Positions 11,681 through 22,548 of a stretch of 64,000 nt of DNA are shown here, piece after piece (within the stretch, counting starts at the first letter, position 1; each line of letters begins with the position of its first letter). The DNA is from Wurfbainia villosa (lineage: Eukaryota > Streptophyta > Magnoliopsida > Zingiberales > Zingiberaceae). The stretch lies in contig CM045991.1 of the NCBI GenBank assembly GCA_025175895.1, positions 83,439,174 through 83,503,173 on the forward strand. The letters are read 5' to 3'. The notes under the pieces were generated by a model, which saw nothing but the letters and a program-made list of their open reading frames with translations, ran no database searches and was not told where the DNA came from. The position numbers were made by a program, and so were the translations under genes.

Positions 11681-12511
11681 GGCTCAGATCTACACACCGT
11701 GCAATCGTAGATAACACCGCTAAACATGTTTCAACAACTAAACAAGAAGATATACCTTTGTTCTTTGAGGACACCACCTTCCAATGTCCATTCTCGCTGC
11801 AAGTGAAGCACTTGCCTTGCCTTCGGCTTCTTCACTCCGCCGTGAGGTCCCATTGCCACCTTCTTCGCCTCCACCTTGCTTCTTCTTCTTCTTACCTTCT
11901 GGTTTGGAGGAAGAAACCTTCCGAGCGACCATGGCTTGAGAATTCGACAAAAAGCCTCCCGCCTCGAGTTCTGTAAGCTCCGCCAACGAATACAACCTCT
12001 TGTTCATGTTGTAGTTGAGGCGAATCGCCAAAACTCCTAAGAGACTAGAGAATGATATCGACTGGGTTTCCCCATCGATCTCACCCGAGGACTTCCATCT
12101 CATTAAGATGAGCCATCATCTTGAGAACATGATCCCTAACTGGGTGTTCCTCGACCATGGTGGTCGCCATCAAGTTTCATTGCCTCCGCCTAGCCGCCTA
12201 CTGATGTCCGAAAAGTTCCTTGAGATTGAACATCATGTCATAAGCAAAGGGCTATGGCTCGATGTCGATGTTGCAAAGACATTCATGACATAGATGCCAA
12301 AATGTAACACCGCCATCTCATCCGCCTTTAACCCATTTCTTATAATGTTCTTTCTCCTTTTCATCGAGTCATCTGAGGGCTTAGGAGGAAGACTCAAGAG
12401 TATAAATTTGTACTCCGCGCTTAGACAATATCCGTGTTTCTTTCCAATCAATGTAGTTTGGACCAAGAAGTTTGTTTTCTTTAAAATCACAAGAAGTGGG
12501 TTGAAAGCCAT
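11681..12511 (-). pseudogene. Element C gag, broken
   Basis: The first frame (12511) begins with the typical copia gag start MAFNPL and the LPPKPSDDS segment. It then has recognisable but frame-shifted capsid wording down to 12100. The region 11738-12103 holds YNMNKRLYSLAELTELE and a lysine-rich linker that precede the nucleocapsid. The zinc knuckle itself, intact in B near 38300, is scrambled here around 11760-11820. Gag would build the virus-like particle. Confidence 0.75.
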
Positions 12512-13546
12512 TTGAAAATCCTAAAATCACAATGATCAAAATATTAGATTTCAAATATTATTGATTCCTCAAAACAATAAAATCTCAAATCAACTAACAC
12601 CGAGAATATCGCATGCCACGATATAGTGTGGATGTATACGAATTCTACATTTGTAAGAGGAGGTTTTACCCATTAATTTTATTATCTTGTCAACCTTACT
12701 TTTTGACAAATAAAATTAATAGTTGGTTCCTCTTTAGCCCTACAAATAAAAGCAGTGACTCCGATGGGGAGGATACCTTTATTTGTATCTAAGTGTGCAC
12801 CATTACACGATACTAAGGGAATTATTTCGGATTATGTGCCTTACCGATGGGGAAGTACACACGCTCCTAAATAATTTCCTATAACCATTATTTGACCTAG
12901 TGATCCGCAAACAAACCCATCCGATGGGGAGGAAGGCACTCAAAGCCAACGCGCAAGTTTGTTGCATCACACGTCAAATTGTAATGGAGGCCGCGGGAAT
13001 TAATTAAAATATCCCTCTCCCACTTAGTAAATTGAGATCGAGGAATTTTAAACATACACAACATGCATATAAAACAAATAAGCAATAAATATGGAAAAAC
13101 AGAATTTTTTCCAACTATTATGGCATTGTCCTCCAATATGCATCCCGTCGTGTCGCCACCTCATCCGCTCCACCTTTTCCCGTGCGCAAGTCACCAAAGA
13201 TATCCGAGCCGAGATAAATCATTTTATTTACATCCATCGATCCTATACTCCACGAAGGAGTGTACAAATAATCTAGATCGAAAGTAAACTAAAATGATCG
13301 GCTAAACAATGTCGTATTTAATTACAAAAATTAAATACTAATCTAGCCTCGTCAACCCCGAGGATTCAAATAATAAATTTTTACACAAATCTATTCACAT
13401 ACACACACATGGCCATAATAGTCGGATCTTATGCCTGCAACCAAAGAGTTAAACTACGCATATCCTACTATTATCCGTCACATATAATATATGAAAAATG
13501 CATAAAAAATTAACCGAATCCTAAACACACAAAACCGGAAACCGAT
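12512..13546 (-). other. Element C untranslated leader
   Basis: About 1 kb separates the PBS from the gag start, with no coding frame. Element B has a matching leader (38756-39788). Three copies of the word CCGATGGGGA(G/A)G lie at 12761, 12844 and 12921, and decayed equivalents occur in B. The role is unknown; RNA packaging or translation control is possible. Confidence 0.7.
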
Positions 13547-13560
13547 GGCTCTGATACCAA
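13547..13560 (-). other. Element C primer-binding site (tRNA-iMet)
   Basis: The minus strand reads TGGTATCAGAGCC just after the LTR end CCTAACA. This is complementary to the 3' end of initiator methionine tRNA, the usual copia primer. Confidence 0.95.
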
Positions 13561-13561
13561 T

Positions 13562-15637
13562 TGTTAGGTGGCCGCATCGGAGGCTCATTGGCTCCCATGT
13601 CCCCGGATTAAAATTTTCATTAATGAAAGAATTAATCCGGATGGGATGAGCTTCCTTAGCACAACCTATTCGTCGTCGTGCTAACAACTTGAGTGGTCGC
13701 TTGAACAAACTAGTTGTTCAAGCAACACAACTCTTCTAGTTGGTTAGCCGCGGAAGAGACGACGGATGGATCGCCGGTTTTTGTGTTTGTCTTCGGGGTC
13801 CATGATTATACAATATATATTCATACACACACATGCATAATCAAAACAAATAAGAACATGCTCAGATCTGTACATAAAGTTAAAATAACTTTATACCTCA
13901 CGATCTTCTACCGTATGTCCTATCCTTCTCGTGGACGACGTGTGGACGAAGATCCTCCATGAGTAGAAGCCTTCTAGATCTCTTTCTTCTCTACCTTGTC
14001 CGCTGCGAACAAAGAGAAGAAACAACAAATACCTTCCTATCTAGAACCGGCCACCAAATTATGGAACTTGGTGCAACCGCCGGTCAAGGAACAATTGGAT
14101 GATTCGCCGGCCAACTTCAAGAGGTGTTGCCGCCGGCCACTTTGGAGAATAGGGAGGAGGAAAAGAGCCGGCCACCAATGGGAGGAGAACCGCCGGCCAA
14201 GGAAGAAGGGAAAGACCTCTAGGATGGGCGTCGGCCAAGTGTTGATGGAGGAGGATGGGCGCCGGCAATCAACTTGAAGGAAGGAGGTTGCCGCCCACTT
14301 CTTTGCTCCAAAACCCTAGCCGCCCAATGAACCCTAGCCGCCCACTTGTGGATGAGCCAAACCCTAATTCCAAAACCAATTCATTTTGCCGCCCAAGCCT
14401 AAGCCCCTTATTTATAGAATTAGGCTTAAGCCTCCTTTAATCTCCACCGTCGGATCTAGGGATTTAATCTCCACCGTCGGATCTAGGGTTTTATCCCAAC
14501 CGTCGGATCTAGGGTTTAATCCCAACCGTCGGATCTAGGATTTCATCCCAACCATCGGATCTAAGGTTCCATCCCAACCGTCGGATCTAGGGTTTTATCC
14601 CAACCGTCGGATCTAGGGATTTAATCCCAACCGTCGATTCTAGGATTTCATCCTAACCATCGGATCTAGGGATTTAATCCCAACCGTTGGTTCTAGGTTT
14701 TGTTTTATATTCTTGGATCTAGACTTCATAAGGATTATATTAGGCTACGATAGGGACCATAAGGAGGAGTTGGGTCTTGGCCACCCGATGGATCGGAACC
14801 ACACAAACTTGATCCATCAATGATGTTCCATTCCACTAGAGGATCATCATTGAACTACCTCACCAACCCCATAAATCAATATGGGCTCCATATATTATTT
14901 GTACATTAATCTCCCCGTGTTTAAGATATCGAATGTCCGTCAATTAATTGATTTACTGACCATCAATTAATTAACATCTAATTCCTCGAGTAGTACCACT
15001 CAACCTTATCATCATGTTGACTAAGTCAACCAGCTGGGTTTACATGATGAACCTTATGAGCTCCGCAAGGGGACATCATCAACCTAATATATAGGACACG
15101 GTTTCCTCCTATAATCAACGGCACACCATGTAAATAATATTATTTCCCAACTTACCGGGCATATTGATTTAATCCATCTAAATCTCACCCACTGGTAAAT
15201 CAAAGAAATAAACACTAAGTACATGTGCCCGTTATTATATCGGGATTAAGAGCATGTACAACATAATATCCGAGGTCCGATTCAATCATGTAGTCAGTAC
15301 TAAATTGAATCACCTCTATGTCGGTCCTGCTCAATACACCTAAGTGTATCAGTGTAACTCTATGTTCAAGACAAAACAATACCAAGCTACACTACAACCA
15401 TACCAATGGTTTGTCCAAAACCATCTTGGTTGTGAGCCTCTACTTATATTTTACAAGGTACTGATAACATGATCTTTTGTGCCACACCAAGTACCATGTT
15501 ATCTACAATGTAAAATATTAGACAATATGCACACATATATAATGAATATATAAAATGCAAATAATGATCATGTGATTCTTATTTCAAAATAAAATGTTCA
15601 TACAAAAAGAGCTAGGCTTTCAGTACACATTCCAACA
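13562..15637 (-). repeat. Element C 5' LTR
   Basis: A 2076-bp LTR that starts TGTTAGG at 13562 and ends CCAACA at 15637, followed by TSD TAGGC. It carries a TATA box at 14409-14417 and a 10-unit array at 14436-14697 with the same unit count as, but different point changes from, the left LTR. Confidence 0.95.
14436..14697 (-). repeat. 26-27 bp tandem array in the C 5' LTR
   Basis: Ten units with core CAACCGTCGGATCTAGGG, directly upstream of the TATA box on the minus strand. It is orthologous to 7453-7720. Confidence 0.88.
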
Positions 15638-15662
15638 TAGGCACTATAGAAGATTGGCTTAC

Positions 15663-16649
15663 CTAGTTCAGAGCCAACTGCCTAACTAATGATGTGAGCT
15701 CCTGTATAGAATTCTTCATCTCCACCTGATCAATAATAGCCAGGTGAGCCTCACTCACTCCTCTAGTCACTATAGCTCTGCTCCCAAACTGCTGTGAGTT
15801 CTCTGCCATGTTTGCAATAAGCTCTCGGGCCTCACTGGGAGTCTTGTTAACTAATGCCCCTCCACTAGCTGCATCTATCATACTCCTATCCATGGAAAGC
15901 AATCCCTCATAGAAGTACTGAACGAGCAACTGGTCACTGATCTGATGCTGGGGGAAACTGGAACATAGTTTCTTTAATCTCTCCCAGTACTCATACAATG
16001 TCTCTCCAGTAGACTGCTGGATACTGCAGATGCTTTTCCTGATGGTAGCAGTTCTGGATGCTGGGAAGAACTTTTCCAAGAATGTTTTCTTCAATTCAAG
16101 CCAACTGTTGATACATCCAGGTGGAAGATAGTATAACCAATCCTTAGCTGCTCCAGCTAGTGAAAATGGAAAAGCTCTCAATTTTATATCTTCCTCTGAA
16201 ATGCCCTGTGGCTTCATAGTAGAGCATACCACATGGAACTCGTGCAAGTGCCTGTTGGGATCTTCACCAGACAATCCATGAAACTTAGGAAGCAAATGAA
16301 CTGTACCTAATCTGAGCTCAAAATCCTTTTCTAAAGCTGGGTAGCTAATGCAAGAATACTGATATGTCGCATCAGGGGTTGCAAGCTCCTTCAGAGTCCT
16401 TTTGTTATCTGCCATGACTATCTGCAACTCTGATGGACTGTAATCAGAAATATCAGCTGACCTGCCCTGTGCTCTCCGCAGTGCGTGAAAAGTCCTATCA
16501 ATCTCAGGATCTAGCTCAAATAGTTTATCACCTGAAGACCTGGTCATTATCACAACTAACACAATGAGTACAAATAGAAAAGATAGAAATGATAGGGGAG
16601 ACACAAATAACAAAACAAAACAAAACAAACAACTACAGTTTAAAGACAA
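15663..16649 (-). pseudogene. Athila gag, N-terminal part
   Basis: A 328-codon frame. The functional start is probably the Met at residue 35 (about 16547, MTRSSGDKLFELDPEI), because the first 34 residues are hydrophobic and read from the leader. The capsid-like retrotrans_gag segment follows (FHGLSGEDPNRHLHEFHVVC, LRAFPFSLAGAAKDWLYYLP, FLEKFFPASRTATIRKSI, GETLYEYWERLKKLC, DQLLVQYFYEGL). It ends at a TAG just before the element C insertion site; the nucleocapsid part resumes at 6573. Gag forms the particle that packages element RNA. Confidence 0.88.
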
Positions 16650-16663
16650 ACGAACCCATTAAA

Positions 16664-16684
16664 GTTCCCCGACAACGGCGCCAA
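16664..16684 (-). other. Athila primer-binding site (tRNA-Asp type)
   Basis: The minus strand reads TGGCGCCGTTGTCGGGGAAC four bases after the LTR end ATATCA. This is the PBS commonly seen in Athila/Tat elements, usually assigned to tRNA-Asp. Confidence 0.88.
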
Positions 16685-16688
16685 AATT

Positions 16689-18754
16689 TGATATGATGGT
16701 TATTATGTCGCAATATCGTTCCCAAATTATTTACCGAACCCCCTAACTACACTAATGCAGTATAGGACTGACTCGGGTCATCTCCCAACGAACCTAATGG
16801 CTGGACGTTTGTTTTTAAACAGAAGTAAATACTAGGGGTTTTTATAATTATCAAAATAATTAAAATGCAAAATCAAAAATAAACATGAGAATTAAACATG
16901 CAAAAAGTAAACCTAACTACCAATTATTAATTCCCGGGAAACTAACCTAATGTAAGAATAAATGCAGAAAGTAATAAGCAACTATCCTAATGCATAAAAG
17001 TAAGTAATCACGCACCGCACTGTCACTATACGGTACAATGATCACAAAACAAAGGTGAGCTGATCAAATAATACTAAAAAGCTACACTAACAGTGTAAAA
17101 TAGCTCAACTAAGCACCGATCATTACTATACGACAGCTGGTCAAGAAACAAAGGTGAACAATTTAACCAAGTACCGCACTGTCACTATACGGCACAGTGA
17201 TCAAACAGTCACTGAAAAGCTAAACTAAATGCAAGGAAAGAAAGCAATTCAACCAAGCACCGCACTGTTATTATACGGCACACTGGTCGAATGTCAAGGA
17301 AATCTAACCTAATAACGAAAGCACTCCAACCAAACACCATACTGTCACTATACGATGCATTGATTGGACAATTTTAATTGATGGGGTTAGTACATCAGCA
17401 ACAAGAAATTAAACTAACCTACAACTAAATAACGAACAAAATTAAACAACTAAGCAACAACCAAACCTATAGAAATAACATTGCACGTAAACAAACAAAC
17501 ACTTAACAGAAACAAACCTAATCAACTACTAACAAATGCATAATCTAACAGGAATAATTAACATAACGTAACTAACACAAAATCCCAACTAATAAGGTGT
17601 TCAACACACAAACAAACACGCATATTAATCCAAATAAAATAACGATCGGTAACCACACGGCGGTCACAACAAACCGAACAGCCACTCCGGCGGTGAATGC
17701 GAAGCTGCCCCGATCGGCGCAACAGGGAGGACGAACAGATGGAGGAATGCGATCACCGTTCCGACAGCTGTGGAGTCACCGGACAGTGAAATGGACCTTC
17801 ACCGGTGGAGATGGCACTGTCCTAAACTAGCGCAGCATGTGGGTGGCTCCGGCGAGATGGAAAGGCCTATCCCAGCTGTCGGAATGGAGTGAACGTCGGT
17901 GAAGATTGTACTCGCCGGAATCCCGCGATCGCCCCTCTTTCGATTAGCTGTCCGAATCACGACATTTAATCATCCGTCGAGGCTCGCCTGGGATCATCGC
18001 CGGCTGTCGGAGGAAAGGTCACCGGAATGGAGTGTCGGACTATCGCCTCCGCGCGTGTAGTCACCGGTCGCCCGTGCTCACGAGAGGAAGAAGACGGCCG
18101 CTCGCTCGAAAGGATTCTGCGCGTTCTGTTCCGATTTGGGAAGGTAGGTTTTATTAAATGAAAAACCTTAGCCATCCGATCTGAGCCTCATCTGATCCCA
18201 GCCGTCCAAACAAGCTAGGGTTTGATGAATATATTAATTGCTTAATTAGGCTGCTCCATCCAACGACTGAAATCAGTCTGATTTGAAATGGACGGATCTG
18301 ATCCGTCTGAAGGTATAATCATGATCCAATGGTCCAGATGAATGGCCAAGACGTGTAGATCTTAATGTACGGGCCGGATCGTTCCAGATCCAGATGGATG
18401 GCTCAGAATCAATCACTTTCCTCGGACGATCCATAATGCTCAGATCTGAACCCTTGATTTAATTTTCCTTCTGATATGGATGAAGGGCTCAGATTAAATC
18501 ATTTTGAAATGTCCATTATGTCCCCAGATGAAGCCATATTTGATCCAACTTGAGTCTAGTTCAGTGGCTCATCTCGATCTCCTACAAACAAAGATAAAAT
18601 TTACATATAAGTCCAAAAATTAAGAGAATTTATAATAAGGTCCAAAAATATATCCAACTCATAAAATATGATAATAATCAATAATAAATCACTCGAGAGG
18701 ATAAAAAACAATGATATTAAGGACCAAAATAATACAATAAAATGACAGTTATCA
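16689..18754 (-). repeat. Athila 5' LTR
   Basis: A 2066-bp LTR running on the minus strand from TGATAACTG (18754) to ATATCA (16689). Its outer 569 bp match the partial 3' LTR at 1-564. It holds a short-period repeat set (17000-17350) and, at 18190-18520, several ATGGATGGCTCAGAT-like words. No gene is seen. Confidence 0.93.
17005..17365 (-). repeat. Interspersed repeat set in the Athila LTR
   Basis: Five imperfect copies of a word like GCACCGCACTGTCACTATACGG begin near 17013, 17115, 17180, 17260 and 17333. Spacing is about 65-100 bp, with low-complexity A-rich DNA between them. Confidence 0.7.
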
Positions 18755-19587
18755 GTGTGCCCGGTGCAGACAATTGGGATTGAATCCCAGCCTCTGATAA
18801 GTAATTCCTAAACTCTCCCAAGAGGTACTCACCACTACGATCAGATCGTAGTGTCTTGATACTTTTACCCTAATGTTTCTCCACATCAGCCTTGAATTCT
18901 TTGAACTTGTCAAAGCATTCAGACTTGCGGCACATCAAGTAAATGTATCCATACCTTGAATAATCGTCTATAAAAGAGATGAAATATTCAAAGCCACCTC
19001 TTGCCTGGATAGACATAGGACCACACAAATAAGAATTAACCAATTCTAACACATCTTTGGCTCTATACCCCTTGGACTTAAAAGTCCTCTTGGTCATTTT
19101 ACCCTCCAAGCAAGATTCACAAGTTGGGAAATCTTCCACCACTAATGAACCCAGAGGTCCATCAACTATCAACCTTTGAATTCTGCTTAGGTTAATATGG
19201 CCTAGCCTTAGATGCCAAAGATATGTTTGGTTCATCTTCGAAGGTTCTTTTCTCTTATCGGAATTAGAAGATGAGTTATTTACTTCTATTTGCATCGTGG
19301 GAGCTTTTGGTTCGAGTGTATATAAATTTCCTATCAATGCACCAGAACAGATAATCTCCCTATTCCTTTTTATAACAACTTTGTCATTAAAAGAAATAGA
19401 ATATCCATCCATAAACAATTTAGAAACCGAAATCAAATTCTTTCTAAATAAAGGTACAAAAAGACAATTTTTCAGAACCAAAACTTTATTCCTCTCAAAA
19501 GACAAATAAACATTTCCCACTATAATAGCTGCTACCTTCGTAGCATCACCCAAGTAGACGGTAATCTCCCCTTCAGCCAGTCATCTG
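18755..19587 (-). pseudogene. Element B pre-integrase and integrase N-terminal part
   Basis: The frame from 19553 holds the pre-integrase region (LRLGHINLSRIQRL, CESCLEGKMTKR) and the integrase start (FISFIDDYSRYGYIYLM). It ends at a frame break near 18870. The next ~115 bp match the corresponding part of element C before the Athila junction. The end of the protease/linker (YLGDATK) lies just upstream, and the frame is cut at 19587 by element A. Catalytic residues beyond the first Asp block are not in the window. Confidence 0.83.
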
Positions 19588-19779
19588 TGTTGGTGCAACA
19601 ATGCCCCAAGCATTTATATGTGTTGATGTTTGGATAATCATCTAAGTTAGGCAATGCTTTGTGATCTAATTGTGAACGTGTTTAAGTGACAGGAAAATCT
19701 AAGTATGAAGACTTGGTAAAGACAAAGTCCAAGTGTGATCTTGGCAAAGGAAGTCCAAAGGCAAGTCTTGGCAGCGTAA
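19588..19779 (+). repeat. Element A 5' LTR, piece 1
   Basis: Starts TGTTGGTGCAACAATGCCCC and matches the start of the 3' LTR at 36959. It is cut at 19779 by element J; TSD CGTAA (19775-19779) is repeated at 27984-27988. Confidence 0.93.
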
Positions 19780-20984
19780 TGTTAGGGATCGTTTGGAAGC
19801 TAGAGGGGGGGTGAATAGCGTTTTTCGGTTTCTACAAAAATGATTAGCGGAAGCAAACACAATAATATATGTAAAAACAATAGCAAGCACAAACAAAGCC
19901 TTTTACGTGGTTCAGAGATAGCGCTCCTACTCCACGGCGATCCTTAAGGTGGATCAATCCAAGCAAATCCACTAATAAGCTTTCTTTACACACAACTCCT
20001 CTTCTTTACAAAGAATGAAGATCTAAGCTTAGAGAGAAGAGGAGGAGATTTAAATCACTTAGAAAGCTAAAGAATTCGTGGAGGCTCTTGAGAAAGATTA
20101 GGAAATAAGCATTAACCCCAAAAACCTCCACCAGCCCTCTTTTTATAGAGAAGAGGCTGATTTTCCCGTTGGAGCATGATCAGTCGACTGATGTACAGCA
20201 TCACGATCCGGGCGCATGGTTAACGCTCAATAGCCGGATTCGCGGGATTCAGATTCGTTTCATCCAACGACACTTTTATCAGTCGACTGATCACTCCATC
20301 AGTCGACTGATGGAGTGATCAGTCGAGTGATCACGACCGCAATCGAGTGCGACTCCATTCTCGCGGCTCGCTTTTATGTCTATCACCGACGCCACTATTG
20401 GCGATCGATGATCGATCGCAACATCCGACCTGGGTCACAGCGATCGCTAGTTAGGTTTCACCGACTCGGCCGAGCACCGACGATCGACTGATACATCGTA
20501 TCAGTCGACTGATACTCATCAAGTGTGAATATTTCACACTTGATTTCTCCCCCTAGACCTAGACTTAACCTCCTAGCTCTTCCTTAAGCCTTGCGCCTTC
20601 AGGATCCCTCCGAGTCCGCGACTTGTTCATCCTTTGCGCTTTGCTTCCAAGAGCTCCTTTGGTTTTTGTCATGTCTAGAGTTTTCCTTTGCCACAGCGTG
20701 CTTGGACTTTACGCCGCCAAGTCTACATGCTTGGACTTACGCTGCCAAGACTTGCTTTTGGGCTCCCTTTGCCAAGGTCCGTTTGGACTTAATGCTGCCA
20801 AGACAACATGCTTGGTCTTATGCCACCAAACCTTTACCTTGGACTTTTCTTTCACCATGTCTTCATACTTGGATTTCCCTGTCACTTAGATATCATCATA
20901 ATTTAGATCACAATTTGTTGCCTAACTTAGATGATTATCCAAACATCAAAACATACAAATGCTTAGGGCATTGTTGCACCAACA
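19780..20984 (-). repeat. Element J 3' LTR
   Basis: A 1205-bp LTR ending CCAACA at 20984, with TATA box (minus TATAAAA, 20141-20147). Upstream of it (20180-20510) lie CAGTCGACTGAT palindromes, some intact and some altered. The U5 box GCTAGAGGGGGGGTGAATAG is at 19799-19819. Frames read from it recur in all A/J LTRs and are not genes. Confidence 0.92.
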
Positions 20985-21240
20985 ATCTCCCCCTTTTTGA
21001 TGTTTGGCAATCATTTAAGTTAGGTCTTTTAAAGATACGCATATTATCACATCATATATCCAATTCCAATTCTAACTTAAACATTTCTTCTCCCCCTTTG
21101 ACATACATCAAAAAGAGAAGAAAGATAAAGGAAAGAATTTATTTTGGGTTCCAAAATCCATCCTTAAGGGTTAGAATAACCTAGGGTAGTCAACCATATG
21201 AACTTGACCTATATCATATTTTGGTTGACTTAGGATGACG
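20985..21240 (-). other. Element J PPT and 3' tail remnant
   Basis: The minus strand has CAAAAAGGGGGAGAT before the LTR, and the word TTTTGATGTATGTCAAAGGGGG also seen in A near 36790. The junction with K-type sequence is placed only roughly, near 21240. Confidence 0.65.
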
Positions 21241-22533
21241 GGACAACATTTTTTAGATAGTGTTGGGTGATGATAACGTGCCCATAAATAGGTAATATTG
21301 CTTAAATCATGATGATTGATGTAATTGCTATGTATGTTCTAAATCATGATTTATAATTTTGATATTTGGCACGTTATCATGAGAAATAGATTTAAATCAT
21401 GCTTTAGGTGATAATTTGTTTATTATCATCATATAATACCTAATGCATGATTATAATTTGATGAAAACATGAGTTTCATGATCATAATGTAGAATTCATT
21501 CATATATGTCATTATGATCATGTAGGATGTTAGGTTGATACTTAACCATGATAGAATTGCATGAATATATGGGTTAAGTATATACAATACCCCCTAGGAT
21601 ACATCTCACAATCACTATAGGCTAACTTGATTGCAAACTTAGCATGGGTGAGATATTAGGATGATACAAATGTCCACTAATGCCTATGGCATTTAGATGG
21701 TCATTTAAAGTATCAAAATAGCAATAATAGACCAATCATGGGGAAGGCTTATGTTTAATTCATAGACATATTGCCCAAAGATCATGGTTGGATATTTCAT
21801 ATGTTTTCAAAACAATTTCTTACCTTAAAATACATATATTCATGTTTTGAAACAATTGGATGCAAAACTAGGTAGCTAACTTGATACTAGAATGATCAAA
21901 AACCTAGTGGTTTTTAGAACTTTTGGATTTTTGGCAAAAACAAGAAAATATAATGAGGTTTCATGAAAAACTATTTTTCATTGATAGATATACTTAATAG
22001 AAATATGTTCCCCAAATTTCATGATTTTTCAAATTTTCTGGAATTTATAATGCATTTCAATTTCGCCCGTAAAATCGTAAATTTGATTCTTTGTGCTACG
22101 ACCGCCATACCGATAGCAATGATCGTGGCCTGTAAATCAGAATATTGAAGGCCGAATTCAGTTTGTAAACCTCCTACAAGTGGTAGAAATATACTTGATG
22201 CCTCCTACAGTTTTTAAATCAACTTGACATTTTTTTTCCCCTCTATTATACTTGATGCCATGAGCTTATAACTTAGTGTTAATCTTTTTGATGGTGTCAA
22301 AGGGGGAGAAATAAGTATGTTTAAGTTTAATCACATTAGGGGGAGAAATATATTGTAGGGGGAGAAATATATGTAGGGGGAGAAATATATGATAAGGGGA
22401 GAAAATTTGCATAGAGAATTTCATGGATTAAGGGGGAGTTGCATGTTGCTATATCATGTTTATCTTTACATGCTTTCTTACCTTAGAATTTATATCAAAT
22501 GTTTTTACCTAACTTAAACGGATTGCCACACAT
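21241..22533 (+). other. Element K 3' non-coding tail
   Basis: About 1.3 kb, AT-rich, no coding frame over 60 codons that looks real. Towards the end are several GGGGGAGAAATAT words (22310-22400) preceding the PPT. Confidence 0.65.
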
Positions 22534-22548
22534 CAAAAAGGGGGAGAT

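Larger units (their letters stand above)
6579..15637 (-). mobile_element. Element C: Ty1/copia retrotransposon (Angela/Tork-like)
   Basis: A complete 9.06 kb element with LTRs at 6579-8650 and 13562-15637, tRNA-iMet PBS beside the right LTR, PPT beside the left LTR, and perfect TSD TAGGC at 6574-6578 and 15638-15642. Order on the minus strand is LTR, 1 kb leader, gag, integrase, RT, RNase H, PPT, LTR, as in copia. RT wording (HIDYEIWQMDVKTAFLNG, YVDDILLVGN) suggests the Angela/Tork group; the lineage is inferred by eye. Coding is heavily broken, much more than in the related element B, partly at CAG/CTG positions. It inserted into Athila gag. Confidence 0.93.
1..18754 (-). mobile_element. Ty3/gypsy Athila-type LTR retrotransposon, split by element C, 3' end off-window
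   Basis: The element reads on the minus strand: 5' LTR (16689-18754), tRNA-Asp-type PBS, gag, then protease, RT, RNase H and integrase, a 1.4 kb non-coding tail, PPT and 3' LTR (1-564, cut by the window edge). RT motif FMDDFSVYG, the PBS type and the roughly 2 kb LTRs suit the Athila lineage. Removing element C and one TAGGC copy puts gag and pol in a single shared reading frame (codon starts congruent modulo 3 at 16649, 6556, 5788, 4735, 4417, 3802 and 2488). Damage is therefore mostly point nonsense. The right flank is GTGTG (18755-18759); its TSD partner is off-window. The host site is the integrase region of copia element B. Confidence 0.9.

Noticed and set aside
20591..21184. 197-codon plus frame, with kin at 27594-27988 and 37018-37296
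   Set aside because: All are frames through A/J LTRs, recurring in either orientation, with no domain.
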